From: Nitrospira sp.
Lineage (GTDB): Bacteria > Nitrospirota > Nitrospiria > Nitrospirales > Nitrospiraceae
DNA length: 64,000 nt
Direction: 5' to 3'
Assembly: GCA_020697375.1 (NCBI GenBank)
Contig: JAJFBJ010000005.1
Coordinates: forward strand, 22,946-86,945
Made by a program: the position numbers and the translations under genes. The notes under the pieces are model-generated. The model ran no database searches. It was not told where the DNA came from and was given only the letters and a program-made list of their open reading frames with translations. This document shows, one piece after another, positions 1 to 15,587 of this stretch; the first letter of the stretch is position 1; the number at the start of each line of letters is the position of its first letter.

Positions 1-1
1 A

Positions 2-2644
2 CGCCTCAACGCCGTCCTCAAGGCCTGCCTGTCGATCGACGGCCAGGGACAGGGCCATGTCGAATTGGATATGAAAAAGAATCAGGCGCTGCGGGATGCC
101 GTATCGTCAGCCAGGCGCGACATGGTGCCGGAAGCCTATATCCACCGCATGTTCGACTATGCGAAACAGGGCTATACGCATTTCGTCTTCCATGAATACG
201 ACACCAATTGGGACGGCAAGGCCTACCAGACCGTGTCGGGACAAAACTCCAACAACAGCGTGCGCATTCCCAATGGGTTCTTCGAGGTGCTGGAGCGGGA
301 CGGCGATTGGGAGTTGCGGCGGCGGATCGACGGCAGGGTGAGCAAGCAGGTCAAGGCGCGCGACCTCTGGGACAAGATCGCCTGGGCCGCCTGGATCTGC
401 GCCGACCCCGGCACCCAATACGACACGACGATCAACGAATGGCACACATGCCCGGAAGACGGGCGGATCAACGCCTCCAACCCCTGCTCTGAATATATGT
501 TCCTCGACGATACGGCCTGCAATCTGGCATCGTTGAACCTATCCAAATTTTTCAATGCGGAGGGCGAGTTCGACCTGGAGTCTTTCCGCCATGCGGTCCA
601 CCTCTGGACCATTGCGCTGGAAATCAGCGTGTTGATGGCGTCGTTCCCCAGCAAGGCGATTGCCCAGAAAAGTTATGAGTTCCGGACTCTGGGTTTGGGC
701 TATGCCAACCTCGGCACCATTCTCATGAAGCAAAGCATTCCGTATGATTCACCGAAGGCGACGGCGATTTGCGGGGCGATTACGGCGATCATGACCGGTG
801 AGTCCTATGCGACCTCCGCGGAAATGGCGGCTGAAATCGGGCCGTTTCCCGGCTACGGCAAAAACCGTGAGTCGATGCTGCGGGTCATCCGGAATCACCG
901 GAGGGCGGCGTACGGTGCGGCACGCGAGGAGTATGAAGACCTCACGATCCTGCCGGCATCGATCAGGCCGGAACATTGCCCGCCGGCGATGCTGCTCGCG
1001 GCAAGGCGCGCCTGGGATCGCGCGCTGGAATTGGGCGCGGCCTATGGATACCGCAATGCCCAGGTGACGGTGATCGCGCCGACCGGCACGATCGGTCTGG
1101 TCATGGATTGCGATACGACCGGCATCGAGCCCGACTTCGCCCTGGTCAAGTTCAAGAAACTGGCGGGCGGCGGCTACTTCAAGATCATTAATCAGAGTTT
1201 GCCGCCGGCGCTGGAAGCGCTGGGTTATACCAAGGCGCAGATGGATGACATCGTCGCCTACTGCGCGGGCCATCAAACCCTGCAGGGGGCGCCCTTCATC
1301 AATCATGAAGCGTTGCGCCAAAAAGGATTCGACGATGCGGCGCTGGAACGGCTGGAGAGTTCGCTGGCGCAGGCCTTCGAGATCCAGTTCGTCTTCAACA
1401 AGTTTACGCTCGGCGAGGAATTCTGCCTGGAGAAACTGGGGATCACCGAAGCGCAGTTGGCGGATCCCACCTTCAACATGCTGAAGACCCTGGGCTTCAC
1501 GCAGGAGGAAGTGGCGGCGGCGAACGACTACTGCTGCGGCACCATGACCGTCGAGGGAGCGCCCCATCTGAAGGCCGAACATCTGCCCATCTTCGATTGC
1601 GCCAATCGCTGCGGGCGTATCGGCCAGCGCTACATCGCCGTCGATGCGCATATCCGGATGATGGCGGCGGCTCAGCCCTTCATCAGCGGCGCCATCAGCA
1701 AGACCATCAATATGCCGGCCGATGCCACCCTGGACGATGTCAAATCGGCCTATCTGTTCGCCTGGAAGAGCATGGTCAAGGCCGTGGCGCTCTATCGCGA
1801 CGGGTCGAAACTGAGCCAGCCGCTGAATGCCTCATCGGACAGCGGAAAGGGCATAGATGCGGCGCCCAGCGTCATGAGCGTGGCAGAGAAGGTGGCCGAG
1901 CGCGTGCTGGTGCGGTATCTGGCGAAGCGACGCCCCCTGCCGGCGCGGCGCAGCGGCTATACGCAAAAGGCGATCATCGGCGGGCATAAACTCTATCTTC
2001 GCACCGGCGAATATGAAGACGGGACGCTCGGCGAAATTTTCCTCGATATGCACAAGGAAGGGGCCGCCTTCCGCAGCCTGATGAACAATTTCGCCATCGC
2101 GATTTCGCTCGGACTGCAGCACGGCGTGCCGCTGGAGGAGTTCGTCGAAGCCTTCGTGTTCACCCGGTTCGAACCCAACGGGCCGGTGAAACTCAACGAT
2201 CGCATCAAGATGGCCACGTCGATCATCGACTACATCTTCCGTGAACTCGCGATCACCTATCTCGAGCGGGCCGATCTGTCGCAGGTGCGCGAAGAGGACC
2301 TCCGCATGGATTCGATGAAGAAGGATGAGCAGGACCCGGAATGCGTGGCGGAGGAGGCGGACATGACCGCGCTGGCGAAGTCGTCGATCCTGACCGAGCA
2401 TTTGCCCGTGCGTCGGAACGGGGCAAGCAGCGGGAACGGACATGGACACAAACAGGGGAACGGCAGCGTCGCCCATAAAATAGAACTCCAGCGGGAGACC
2501 TTGACCGTAACGTCGGTGCTCAAGGAAGCCAAAGAAAAGGGCTATGAAGGCGATCCCTGTCAAAACTGCAAACAGTTCACTCTGGTGCGTAACGGAACCT
2601 GCCTGAAGTGCCTGAGCTGCGGAGAGACGAGCGGATGTTCGTAG
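2..2644 (+). CDS. nrdJ: Vitamin B12-dependent ribonucleotide reductase (class II), 5' truncated by window edge
   Basis: Reduces ribonucleotides to deoxyribonucleotides using adenosylcobalamin, in the cytoplasm. The frame is open to the window edge, so the first roughly 300 residues lie outside the window; the ATG/TTG codons near 65-73 are internal. Visible family motifs are [13 protein letters not shown] near the start, [11 protein letters not shown] with the conserved cysteine, [31 protein letters not shown], and a C-terminal cysteine-rich zinc-ribbon-like tail (CQNC...[13 protein letters not shown]). This tail is typical of the long bacterial NrdJ form. No intein or frameshift is seen. The next gene starts 42 bases downstream on the same strand. 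Confidence 0.95.
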   Translation, partial: RLNAVLKACLSIDGQGQGHVELDMKKNQALRDAVSSARRDMVPEAYIHRMFDYAKQGYTHFVFHEYDTNWDGKAYQTVSGQNSNNSVRIPNGFFEVLERDGDWELRRRIDGRVSKQVKARDLWDKIAWAAWICADPGTQYDTTINEWHTCPEDGRINASNPCSEYMFLDDTACNLASLNLSKFFNAEGEFDLESFRHAVHLWTIALEISVLMASFPSKAIAQKSYEFRTLGLGYANLGTILMKQSIPYDSPKATAICGAITAIMTGESYATSAEMAAEIGPFPGYGKNRESMLRVIRNHRRAAYGAAREEYEDLTILPASIRPEHCPPAMLLAARRAWDRALELGAAYGYRNAQVTVIAPTGTIGLVMDCDTTGIEPDFALVKFKKLAGGGYFKIINQSLPPALEALGYTKAQMDDIVAYCAGHQTLQGAPFINHEALRQKGFDDAALERLESSLAQAFEIQFVFNKFTLGEEFCLEKLGITEAQLADPTFNMLKTLGFTQEEVAAANDYCCGTMTVEGAPHLKAEHLPIFDCANRCGRIGQRYIAVDAHIRMMAAAQPFISGAISKTINMPADATLDDVKSAYLFAWKSMVKAVALYRDGSKLSQPLNASSDSGKGIDAAPSVMSVAEKVAERVLVRYLAKRRPLPARRSGYTQKAIIGGHKLYLRTGEYEDGTLGEIFLDMHKEGAAFRSLMNNFAIAISLGLQHGVPLEEFVEAFVFTRFEPNGPVKLNDRIKMATSIIDYIFRELAITYLERADLSQVREEDLRMDSMKKDEQDPECVAEEADMTALAKSSILTEHLPVRRNGASSGNGHGHKQGNGSVAHKIELQRETLTVTSVLKEAKEKGYEGDPCQNCKQFTLVRNGTCLKCLSCGETSGCS

Positions 2645-2686
2645 TCGAGGAAACGCATCTGGATAGGGTTTGACAAGGAGAGCTAG

Positions 2687-3397
2687 ATGGAACGGGCCCC
2701 GGAGAACTGCAACGATCCGCGGACGGAAATCGTGCATCGGTTCTTCAAAGGGACTGAAAACACGTACGATGCCATGGTCCATTATGCGACCTTCGGCATC
2801 GACGGCCGGTGGAAACGCCGGATTGTCGATCTATTGCCCCATGCTCCTGAGCGCATTCTCGACCTGGCCTGCGGAACGGGGATTTCCACGCTGGCCATCG
2901 CCAGCCGATTTCCCCATTGCCGGGTGATCGGAGTGGAGCTGCGAGCCGAGTATTTGAGCATCGCCAGGAGAAAAATTCAGCAACTTGGCGTAAAAAACGT
3001 GGAGTTCGTTTTGAGCCGGGCGGAAGACTATCGGTCCAGTGAACCCTTCGATGCCGTGGTGTCTTCATATCTGGCGAAATATGCCGACCTCGCGCGGCTG
3101 GTCCCTCTCTCAAAGGAACTGCTCAAAGCGGGAGGCGTGGTCGTGATGCACGATTTCAGCTTCCCGCCCAAGGCCTATTTGGTCCCGCTCTTTCGTCTCT
3201 ACTTCAAGGGCCTTCAGCAGGTATGCAATGTCTTCTTCCCCTCGTGGAAAGAGATTGCGTACGGTCTGCCGAAGTTGATTGAGTCGACGCGATGGATTCC
3301 AGAGGTGACCGAGGCGCTGCACGGCAATGAGTTTCAGGATATTCGCCTCGAATATCTGACGGCGTATGGGGCCGCGGTTGTGACCGCTACAAAATAG
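2687..3397 (+). CDS. Class I SAM-dependent methyltransferase
   Basis: 236 aa. The ATG is preceded by a clear Shine-Dalgarno (aaggagag). SAM-binding motif I is ILDLACGTGIS at about residues 47-57, followed by the acidic residue of motif II in VIGVELRAEY and by AVVSSYLAKYADL in the motif IV area. The overall pattern resembles UbiE/COQ5-type or 'methyltransferase domain 25' proteins, and it may act on a small molecule or quinone-like substrate; the substrate cannot be told from the sequence. The 3' end overlaps the convergent membrane-protein gene by 11 bp. Confidence 0.8.
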   Translation: MERAPENCNDPRTEIVHRFFKGTENTYDAMVHYATFGIDGRWKRRIVDLLPHAPERILDLACGTGISTLAIASRFPHCRVIGVELRAEYLSIARRKIQQLGVKNVEFVLSRAEDYRSSEPFDAVVSSYLAKYADLARLVPLSKELLKAGGVVVMHDFSFPPKAYLVPLFRLYFKGLQQVCNVFFPSWKEIAYGLPKLIESTRWIPEVTEALHGNEFQDIRLEYLTAYGAAVVTATK

Positions 3398-4133
3398 GAT
3401 GCTGCACCCGCCACAGCAACAAACCCAGGCTGAGCAGGATCACGGCCGCGCTGAGACTTTGTAGGATCACCTCAAATCTGCGGATCTCTTCCTCTTGCTG
3501 GCTCGCGTTCTCCAACAACATCGGGCCAATTCGGCGTTTCAACGCCTTGTACGGCCTCGAGACCTTGATCTCCACCAGACTGAGCAGGGCCATCGCTATC
3601 GCCAGGACCAACACCGCCGGAGAGACGCGATTGGTTTGAATCACATATCCGGCAAGGACCGGCAATGCGCCCCACGACAGGGCGAACCAGGCGTCGGTGT
3701 GGAAGGTCCCGTTGAACCATTCCAGGTTGTAGGCGAAGAGGAAAAACCCTTCCGCCAGGGCAATGGGCGCCAACAGCGGTGTGGCTGTCACAATGTAGTA
3801 GAGTCCGATGCCATAGGCGATCAGGACCGATGACAAAGCCAGAGACCACAGCAGAGGCGGAGACAACATCGATCCCCAGGGCTTGACGCCTGTGCTGCCG
3901 AGCGCATCTAAGGCGTGAGCCCCGATCCCGAGCGCGAGAAAGTAGATCAGCACGATGGCTCCGGCTCGGTCCCAGTGGATGTCCTCGGCGAGCATGGCCC
4001 CCATGATTGTATAGGCCAAGACCATCCCGGTATAAGGTAGGAACAATAATCCGACCAGGACTCGGAAGGCGGGTGGGCCCCAACCGGGCACGAACCATTC
4101 CGTTTGCCGATCAACGGCTGCGTCAAGTTTCAT
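3387..4133 (-). CDS. Polytopic membrane protein, unknown function
   Basis: 248 aa from the ATG at 4133, chosen because a strong Shine-Dalgarno (aaggag) lies just upstream; the open frame extends further 5' but its extra residues look non-coding. Several hydrophobic segments are visible (for example FRVLVGLLFLPYTGMVLAYT and AVILLSLGLLLW), so it is an inner-membrane protein. Conserved-looking polar positions include FNGTFHTDAWFALSWG and a basic KVSRPYKALKRR stretch before the last helix. The helix layout loosely recalls UbiA-like prenyltransferases, but I do not see their DDxxD motifs, so no function is assigned. Confidence 0.7.
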   Translation of the reverse strand: MKLDAAVDRQTEWFVPGWGPPAFRVLVGLLFLPYTGMVLAYTIMGAMLAEDIHWDRAGAIVLIYFLALGIGAHALDALGSTGVKPWGSMLSPPLLWSLALSSVLIAYGIGLYYIVTATPLLAPIALAEGFFLFAYNLEWFNGTFHTDAWFALSWGALPVLAGYVIQTNRVSPAVLVLAIAMALLSLVEIKVSRPYKALKRRIGPMLLENASQQEEEIRRFEVILQSLSAAVILLSLGLLLWRVQHPIL

Positions 4134-4286
4134 GGGGGTCTCCTTTATAGGCCGACCTTCGGTCATCCTGCCCCGCACTCGACCGCCTTTATAGTCAGGG
4201 GTTCTTGCCTCATTTCTTTGGCGTCGTCTCAATGCTGCGGTTGCGACAGAGCACTCGTACTATCCCGCAACCAGTCCGTAAAGTCC

Positions 4287-4523
4287 ATGGAAGCCGGCGC
4301 GCATGATTCAGAGCCGCCCGATGAAAAGCGGCATGCACTCCGCACGCGCCTGATGGGTCTGTCCGAAGACGAGCGGGTCGAATACGCCATCCGATGGGCG
4401 CAGGCACGGCAATTCCTCTCAAATGAGGAATCGCAAGCTTCCGTGGAGTCCTTGAAGATCGGCTACGCGCTCGTTAGGGACGCCGCCTGCCTATTGAACA
4501 CGTTTCAGCCCCGGTCTCTTTAG
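4287..4523 (+). CDS. Small hypothetical protein
   Basis: 78 aa from the ATG at 4287 (MEAGAHDSEPPDEK...). The frame stays open upstream to 4104, but that part overlaps the 5' end of the divergent membrane-protein gene and reads as non-coding. The product is charged and predicted soluble and helical (LRTRLMGLSEDERVEYAIRWAQ). No domain is recognised and no strong ribosome-binding site is seen. It could be a real small protein or a chance ORF. Confidence 0.4.
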   Translation: MEAGAHDSEPPDEKRHALRTRLMGLSEDERVEYAIRWAQARQFLSNEESQASVESLKIGYALVRDAACLLNTFQPRSL

Positions 4524-4926
4524 GCCCCGATACATGTCTGGTGGACCACCAAGACCCTGCAACGCCATGGCAGGGAGCCCATGGATTGGAGCCGTTATAC
4601 CGCCGCCGGCCCTGTGACAGTGGACTGCATTGCCGGAGATCACATGGATGCGGTTCAATGTATTCAAGTCCATCAACGGATCAGCGACATCTTGATGAAT
4701 CGTTCAAGATGCGAGTCATAACTATGTCCACCATCCACCTCTGATTGACTCGCTTCGCATGGTTTGGTCTTGACCGCCGGCGGCAGCGCAGCTTCAGTTG
4801 TGATCTTTGGGTTGATCCTCCCCGTCAAGTATGGGAGGATTGCGCGCACGCGACCGAGCGGATGATGCCGGTCGAAGCCGGAATCATAGAGACTGATTGA
4901 AGGACTCAGCGGAGGGAGAGGAGCCG
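4524..4926. other. About 400-bp region without a supported gene
   Basis: The ORFs here (for example about 67 aa at 4541-4744) have no ribosome-binding site, unnatural composition and no recognisable similarity. I see no tRNA, no clear terminator and no copy of the local intergenic repeat. The region presumably holds the promoter for the ACT-domain gene. Confidence 0.4.
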
Positions 4927-5337
4927 ATGCCGACAACGACGCAATTTGTAGTGAGTGGGCTGAGCAAACCGGGTGTGCTGGCCGAGGTGACGGCCGTCCT
5001 CGGGGCGGCAGGGGTCAACATCAAAGCGTTCTTTGCGCCTGAGGTAACCGGCCCGGGAAAGCTGCGCCTCATCGTGGCCGATGTGGACGGGGCACGCACG
5101 GCGCTCAGGAAATCCAAGATCAAATTTCGCGAGGAGACTGCCTTGATCCTGAGCCTGGAAAACAAGCCGGGCGCGTTGAAACAGGTCGCAGACTCGCTGA
5201 CCAGAGCCCGCATCAACGTGAAATGCGGCTATTGCACTCCCTCCCGGGAGGGCAAACGGGCGATCGTGGTCCTGACCGTATCTAATACCACCAAAGCACT
5301 CGGCGTGCTCCGCACCCACTCGCTCGACGAATTCTGA
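4927..5337 (+). CDS. Tandem ACT-domain protein
   Basis: 136 aa, starting at the ATG at 4927 just after a GAGAGGAG Shine-Dalgarno. It consists of two consecutive ACT modules: residues about 6-65 (VVSGLSKPGVLAEVTAVLG...) and about 70-136 (ALILSLENKPGALKQVADSL...). Both carry the Gly-containing loop (KPG) between strand 1 and helix 1 where ACT domains bind amino acids. Stand-alone tandem ACT proteins usually act as amino-acid-responsive regulators; no catalytic domain is present. The rlpA-like gene follows after 11 bp and may be co-transcribed. Confidence 0.85.
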   Translation: MPTTTQFVVSGLSKPGVLAEVTAVLGAAGVNIKAFFAPEVTGPGKLRLIVADVDGARTALRKSKIKFREETALILSLENKPGALKQVADSLTRARINVKCGYCTPSREGKRAIVVLTVSNTTKALGVLRTHSLDEF

Positions 5338-5348
5338 TCGACCCTCTC

Positions 5349-6056
5349 ATGGGAACGCGGAGGACAGGCAGGAGAGGCCTTCTTCTTCCCTTGCTGGTAC
5401 TTTCCCTTATGGCATGGCTCAACGGCTGTTCCGGCCGGACCCCTGCGCCTCCATCCTATCCGCCTGCTTACCCACTCGGCTTTGTGGAACGGGGCAGCGC
5501 ATCCTGGTACGGGCCTGGCTTCCATGGAAACCGCACGGCGAACGGTGAATTGTATGACATGCACAAATTGACCGCCGCGCATCGAACCTTGCCTCTCGGA
5601 TCGGTGGCGGTGGTGCGATCCTTGACCAACGGCAGGCAGGTGACCGTCCGTATCAACGATCGGGGGCCGTTCGCCAGAGGCAGGATCTTGGATCTGTCGT
5701 ACGCGGGCGCCCTGGCAATGGGCATGGTCGGTCCCGGCACCGATGAAATTGAATTGCGGGTCGTCGGGTACCAAGGTCAAACCGGACGCAAAGCACCGCT
5801 GCGCCTGCAGGTCGCGTCATTTGCCGATCCTGCCAATGCGCAGGCCTTGGCACGACAGTTATCAAGGTCGGGCTATCCAGGCTCGACGGTGGTCGCGATC
5901 GATCTTCCCGAGGGCCGCCGCTATCGGGTCTATACCGGTCGGTTTGCGGCAGAATCAACGGCCGAACGGGCCGCAGTACAGCTGAAACGGGTACTCGATA
6001 CGGACGCGTTCGTGATCCGCGACGACCTCTCCGCGCCGACTTCGGCTGATCCGTGA
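5349..6056 (+). CDS. rlpA: RlpA-type septal-ring lipoprotein with SPOR domain
   Basis: 235 aa. An N-terminal lipoprotein signal ends at the lipobox LNGC. A double-psi beta-barrel follows, with the RlpA signature: ASWYGPGFHGNRTANGE, LTAAHRTLPLG and NDRGPF followed by ILDLS. The C-terminal 80 residues (LRLQVASFADPANAQAL...) form a SPOR domain, which binds denuded peptidoglycan at division sites. RlpA proteins are lytic transglycosylases or wall-remodelling lipoproteins of the outer membrane. All key motifs are intact. Confidence 0.92.
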   Translation: MGTRRTGRRGLLLPLLVLSLMAWLNGCSGRTPAPPSYPPAYPLGFVERGSASWYGPGFHGNRTANGELYDMHKLTAAHRTLPLGSVAVVRSLTNGRQVTVRINDRGPFARGRILDLSYAGALAMGMVGPGTDEIELRVVGYQGQTGRKAPLRLQVASFADPANAQALARQLSRSGYPGSTVVAIDLPEGRRYRVYTGRFAAESTAERAAVQLKRVLDTDAFVIRDDLSAPTSADP

Positions 6057-6322
6057 AAAGCGCTCCATAGGAAACAGCAGCGAAGCCTGTTAAGATGTAG
6101 GAATGCGCGGTTACTGAGAAGCGCTGTAACCCTTGATGCATCTGTCTGCCTGTGCTAATTGTTAAAGCCGATGGATGATAGTGGCCCGAGAGGACCGTAT
6201 CCGATCGTTTTTCCCCATGCCAGGCCAAGTCTTGCGGTTCGGACCATTGGCTCCGAACTGATCCAAGGATCCATCATTCACTACAACACATTCTTCCGGC
6301 ACGTTTACTCTCGATAGGTCTT

Positions 6323-11525
<5,203 letters not shown>

Positions 11526-11526
<1 letters not shown>

Positions 11527-12479
11527 TATCGGCCGGGGTGGAGCGGGTCATCGCTTTCGAAAAAGAAATCGCCGAGGCCCTGCGGCAAGGTCTGATCGCC
11601 CAAGGCGCGTTTGCGGCGGCGTGATTGAGAGGGCAGATCGAGAGCTTCCTCGCCGAGGACCTTGATAAGGGATTCTCGCCATGCGGCATCGGCCGAGAGC
11701 GGATCCGCGGGATCCTGCGCGCGCCGCTTGAGGGCGTATTGCAACACATGGATGCCGTCACGCACCGAGTAGTCGAGGCTAAGGTGATGCGCCTCCTGGA
11801 GGAATTCGACGGTCATGGCGAGCATGTCCGATGGAGCGAAAGGCAGATGGTAGCGCAGAATCGCCAGCTCGTCTTCTCTGCCAGGAAATCCCATCCCAAG
11901 CGTCGGCTGCAAGCGCGACAGGATATAGTCCGGCACCTCATAAGTAGAGGCATCTTCGTTCATGGTGACGCAACAGCGGAAATCCGCATGGGACTTGATG
12001 AGAATTCCCGCGATGATCGATTCCACGCATCGCCGGTGATCGAGCAGCGGGGCCAGGGAAGCCCAGCTTTTTTCGTTCATCCGGTTGCCTTCGTCCAGGA
12101 CGCAGATGCTGCCGGTCAACACGGCCGTGACCAGCGGAGAAGCATGGTAACTGATGGCGCCGGATTCGGCCAATACCGGCGTGATCAGAAGGTCTTCGGG
12201 ACGCGTATCCGCCGTGCATTGAAAGATATAGAGGTCCTGCTTCCGCTCACGGGCTCCCGCCATGGCCAATGTCGTTTTCCCCATACCGGGCTGACCGGTG
12301 ATCCGCGGGGACAGAGGAAGATCGCGCTCATCGATCACCAGCCAGCAAGCCAGGAGTTGTTTGAGGATTTCACGATTGCCGATCCACTCCTGGCCCATCG
12401 TCATAGACTGTGCGAGGTGCAGCGTGACGCCTTCGATGGTGAGCGATCGTGCGGGGGTCGGTCTAGCGCTTGTAGTCAT
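11526..12479 (-). CDS. MoxR-like AAA+ ATPase
   Basis: 317 aa from the ATG at 12479; the frame is open further 5' to 12680, but those residues look non-coding. The AAA+ core shows Walker [10 protein letters not shown] (about residue 67), Walker [11 protein letters not shown], sensor-1 CCVTMNED and an arginine-containing DYILSRLQP region. MoxR-type ATPases remodel or activate partner proteins, often VWA-domain proteins, but no VWA gene is present here. The downstream 632-aa gene is coupled by a TAATG overlap and is the likely partner. No DNA-binding or nuclease domain is seen. Confidence 0.85.
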
Positions 12480-12729
12480 GGTCTTTTGCCGGCTCGATTG
12501 GATAGAATAGGCGATATGGAAATCTCGCTCGAACGGTAGCATAGGGTCGGGGAAAGGGTCAAACGGAGAGCCCGCCCATTTCACTTTGACTTTCGCTGCC
12601 TTGGACCGTATTCTTACCCGGTTTGCAAGACCTGAAACCGCAGGGATCTCATCATGAGTTCCTGTTGGGAGCACATGCACGATCGTTCACAACATCGTTC
12701 GATTGATATCGGCAGTAACAAGGAGCGAC

Positions 12730-13416
12730 ATGATGAGCCAGCGTAACGGACGAATGAGACGCGCCACGGCGGTTCCCGTCGGCCTGCTCGTCCTGAGCAG
12801 TCTGACCATGGGCGGATGTGTGATGTCTGAGAAATATGAAGCCGAAAAAGCACGAAGTTTGAATTTTCAACGTCTCCTGGCGCAGGAGGAAAAACGCAGC
12901 GCGGAACTCGACAGCGAAGTGAAACGCGCCAAGCGGGAGCTTGGCGACTACGAGGGGCGTAATCGTGAGCTTGCTGCGCAGGTGGAAGCGGTGCGGCTGC
13001 AGGCGGCTCAGATTCGGGATGAAGCGCAGTCCATGAAGGAGGCAGCTCTGCTGGAAAAGCGGGCACATGAAGACATGAAGCGCCTGACCACGGTTCCATC
13101 CAAGGCCAAAAAGGCTTCGCCGGCCCCCGCAAAGGATTTTTCATCGGCGGTCGACGAGGCGTTGAAGTCCGATATGTCCTCGGATTTGAAGTCGGATTCC
13201 TCCATAGACGCATTCGGACGCGATCGGACGGAATTCGACGTGTTCGGCGAGACACCCTCGTCCGAGCCCGGCACCATCCACACGGTCCGTCGCGGTGAAA
13301 CCCTGTATCGCATCGGTCAGAAGTATCATGTCGCTGTGGATGAACTGCGCAAGTGGAATAACTTGAGAAAAGATTCCATCGAGGTGGGACAGAAGTTGAT
13401 CGTCAGCCAACCGTAA
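12730..13416 (+). CDS. LysM-domain lipoprotein with coiled coil
   Basis: 228 aa. Start at one of two adjacent ATGs (12730/12733) downstream of an aaggag Shine-Dalgarno. A lipoprotein signal peptide ends at MGGC. It is followed by a long charged coiled coil (about residues 30-110, EEKRSAELDSEVKRAKREL...), a Lys/Ser/Pro-rich linker and a C-terminal LysM domain (HTVRRGETLYRIGQKYHV...WNNLRKDSIEVGQKL) for peptidoglycan binding. Probably an outer-membrane lipoprotein anchoring to the cell wall. The trpE start lies only 20 bp downstream, so it may head the trp transcript. Confidence 0.85.
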   Translation: MMSQRNGRMRRATAVPVGLLVLSSLTMGGCVMSEKYEAEKARSLNFQRLLAQEEKRSAELDSEVKRAKRELGDYEGRNRELAAQVEAVRLQAAQIRDEAQSMKEAALLEKRAHEDMKRLTTVPSKAKKASPAPAKDFSSAVDEALKSDMSSDLKSDSSIDAFGRDRTEFDVFGETPSSEPGTIHTVRRGETLYRIGQKYHVAVDELRKWNNLRKDSIEVGQKLIVSQP

Positions 13417-13436
13417 ACATCACGGTATCACGGGTA

Positions 13437-14933
13437 ATGAATAGGCATCGATACTCGCTCACACTCGACGAATTTCGCGTCCTGTCGACGGAAGGCAATT
13501 TGATTCCGCTGTACCGGGAGATTTTGGCGGATTATGAGACGCCGGTCTCGGCCTTCGCCAAAATCGACCAGGGACCGACCGCCTATCTGCTGGAAAGCGT
13601 GGCCGGCGGCGAAAACTGGGCCCGTTATTCCTTTCTGGGAAGCGGGGCCTCGGCGGTGATCCGCGAAGAGAAGGGCGATCTGGTACTGACCCGCGGGAAA
13701 AAAAGCCAGCGGATTGCGAGCGGCGGAAATCCGTTGGAACGTTTACGTGCACTGATGGCGGAATACCGGCCGGTGACGGTACCGGGGTTGCCGCGGTTTG
13801 TCGGAGGAGCGGTCGGCTATTTCAGCTACGACATGGCGCGGACGTTCGAGGATGTGCCGAGCCTCCGCAAGGACAGTCTGGACATGCCGGATCTCGCATT
13901 TCTACTGACCGATACCCTGCTGATTTTCGACAATGTGTCGCAGAAGATCAAGGTGGTGGCGAACGCCTACCTGGAATCGGCGAAGGAGCGCGATATCCGT
14001 GGCGCATACCGCCATGCCACCGTCCGAATCGAAAAGATCATCGCCCGCCTGAAGCGGCCGATGCGGCAACCGAAACAGAAACGGCGCCGGAAGCCGATTA
14101 CTTTTACGCCTAACATGAACCAGGCCGATTTCGAGAAAATGGTCGTCCGGACGAAGGAGTACATCCGCGCGGGCGATGTCGTGCAGGCCGTGCTGTCCCA
14201 GCGCTGGGAAACGCAAATCCATACGACGCCGTTCCAGCTCTATCGCGCGTTGCGGGTCATCAATCCCTCGCCCTATATGTATTATTTGCGGGTGGCCGGC
14301 GTCGAGCTGGTGGGATCTTCGCCCGAAACCCTGGTCCGTTGTGAAGACGGACAGATCTCGTTACGTCCCATCGCAGGCACGCGCCGGCGCGGGCAGACGC
14401 CTGAAGAGGACCAGGCACTGGCGCGGCGATTGCTGGCCGATGACAAGGAACGGGCGGAACATGTCATGCTGGTGGATCTGGGACGCAACGACGTCGGCCG
14501 GGTGGCGGCCAAGGGTTCGGTGAAGGTGGAGTCGCTGATGCAGGTCGAGCGTTATTCCCATGTCATGCATATCGTGTCGCAGGTCACGGGAGAGTTGTAT
14601 AAGGGTCGATCAGTTTACGATGTGTTGCGCGCCTGCTTTCCCGCCGGGACCGTGTCCGGCGCCCCTAAAATCCGAGCGATGCAGATCATCGAGGAATTGG
14701 AACCGACCCGACGCGGACCCTATGCGGGAGCGGTGGGATACTTCGGATTTTCCGGCAACATGGACATGTGCATCAACATTCGGACCGTGGTGATCAAGGG
14801 ACGCCAGGCCTATATCCAGGCAGGAGCCGGGATCGTCGCCGATTCGGTTCCCGAACATGAATACGAAGAAACCTGCAATAAAGCCCGGGCGATGATGAAG
14901 GCGATCGAACTGGCCGAGCAGGGGTTGGAATGA
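13437..14933 (+). CDS. trpE: Anthranilate synthase component I
   Basis: 498 aa. Converts chorismate and glutamine (or ammonia) to anthranilate, the first step of tryptophan synthesis, together with TrpG. The N-terminal lobe has the tryptophan feedback-binding motif LLES at residues 51-54 followed by WARYSFLG. The C-terminal chorismate-binding domain (about 220-490) carries LRPIAGTRRRG, DKERAEHVMLVDLGRNDVG and FPAGTVSGAPKIRAM. Intact and of normal length. First gene of the trp block E-G-D-C-x-F-B-A. Confidence 0.95.
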   Translation: MNRHRYSLTLDEFRVLSTEGNLIPLYREILADYETPVSAFAKIDQGPTAYLLESVAGGENWARYSFLGSGASAVIREEKGDLVLTRGKKSQRIASGGNPLERLRALMAEYRPVTVPGLPRFVGGAVGYFSYDMARTFEDVPSLRKDSLDMPDLAFLLTDTLLIFDNVSQKIKVVANAYLESAKERDIRGAYRHATVRIEKIIARLKRPMRQPKQKRRRKPITFTPNMNQADFEKMVVRTKEYIRAGDVVQAVLSQRWETQIHTTPFQLYRALRVINPSPYMYYLRVAGVELVGSSPETLVRCEDGQISLRPIAGTRRRGQTPEEDQALARRLLADDKERAEHVMLVDLGRNDVGRVAAKGSVKVESLMQVERYSHVMHIVSQVTGELYKGRSVYDVLRACFPAGTVSGAPKIRAMQIIEELEPTRRGPYAGAVGYFGFSGNMDMCINIRTVVIKGRQAYIQAGAGIVADSVPEHEYEETCNKARAMMKAIELAEQGLE

Positions 14934-14981
14934 ACCTGACCATCGCCTGAACCTTCTCGATTTACGCCTTATGGCATTCTT

Positions 14982-15545
14982 ATGCTATTGATGATCGATA
15001 ATTACGACTCCTTTACCTACAACCTCGTGCAGTATTTCGGGGAGCTGGGAGAGGAGGTGCTGGTCTACCGAAACGACAAGATTACCTTGCAAGAAATCGC
15101 CGATTTGAAACCCCGAAGACTCGTCATCTCGCCCGGACCCCGCACGCCGAAGGAAGCGGGCATTTCGGTCGAAGCCATCCGGTACTTCGGCGGCAAACTG
15201 CCGCTGCTGGGTGTCTGCCTCGGACATCAATCCCTCGCGGCAGCGTTCGGGGGCGAGGTCATCCGAGCCGAACGCCTGATGCATGGAAAGACTTCAATGG
15301 TCCGCCATGACGGCAGCACGATTTTTCGCCAACTCCCCAACCCCTTCGAGGCCACCCGTTACCACTCGCTCATCGTGAATCGTAAGACGTTACCGGATTG
15401 TTTTCAGATCAGCGCCGAGACGGCCGAAGGCGAGATTATGGGGATGCGGCATAAGACCCTGGGCATCGAAGGCGTGCAATTCCATCCGGAGTCGATTCTC
15501 ACCACCGCCGGTAAGGAGCTGCTGAGGAATTTCCTGAAGTTGTGA
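14982..15545 (+). CDS. trpG: Anthranilate/aminodeoxychorismate synthase glutamine amidotransferase component II
   Basis: 187 aa class I glutamine amidotransferase that supplies ammonia to TrpE. The catalytic triad is visible: Cys79 in GVCLGHQ, and His168 and Glu170 in FHPES. N-terminus [19 protein letters not shown] is typical of TrpG/PabA, and one such protein often serves both tryptophan and folate synthesis. Lies 48 bp after trpE. The ribosome-binding site is weak; an in-frame ATG three codons later is an alternative start. Confidence 0.93.
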   Translation: MLLMIDNYDSFTYNLVQYFGELGEEVLVYRNDKITLQEIADLKPRRLVISPGPRTPKEAGISVEAIRYFGGKLPLLGVCLGHQSLAAAFGGEVIRAERLMHGKTSMVRHDGSTIFRQLPNPFEATRYHSLIVNRKTLPDCFQISAETAEGEIMGMRHKTLGIEGVQFHPESILTTAGKELLRNFLKL

Positions 15546-15587
15546 CCCGAGCCATCGCCACCCTGCCACCGACCGCCGATTTCTGAA

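Noticed and set aside
749..2782. Two long minus-strand ORFs (300 and 316 aa) opposite nrdJ
   Set aside because: Antisense artefacts of third-position GC bias; nrdJ motifs are unambiguous.
4541..4744. 67-aa ORF after the small hypothetical gene
   Set aside because: No ribosome-binding site, random composition, no similarity recognised.
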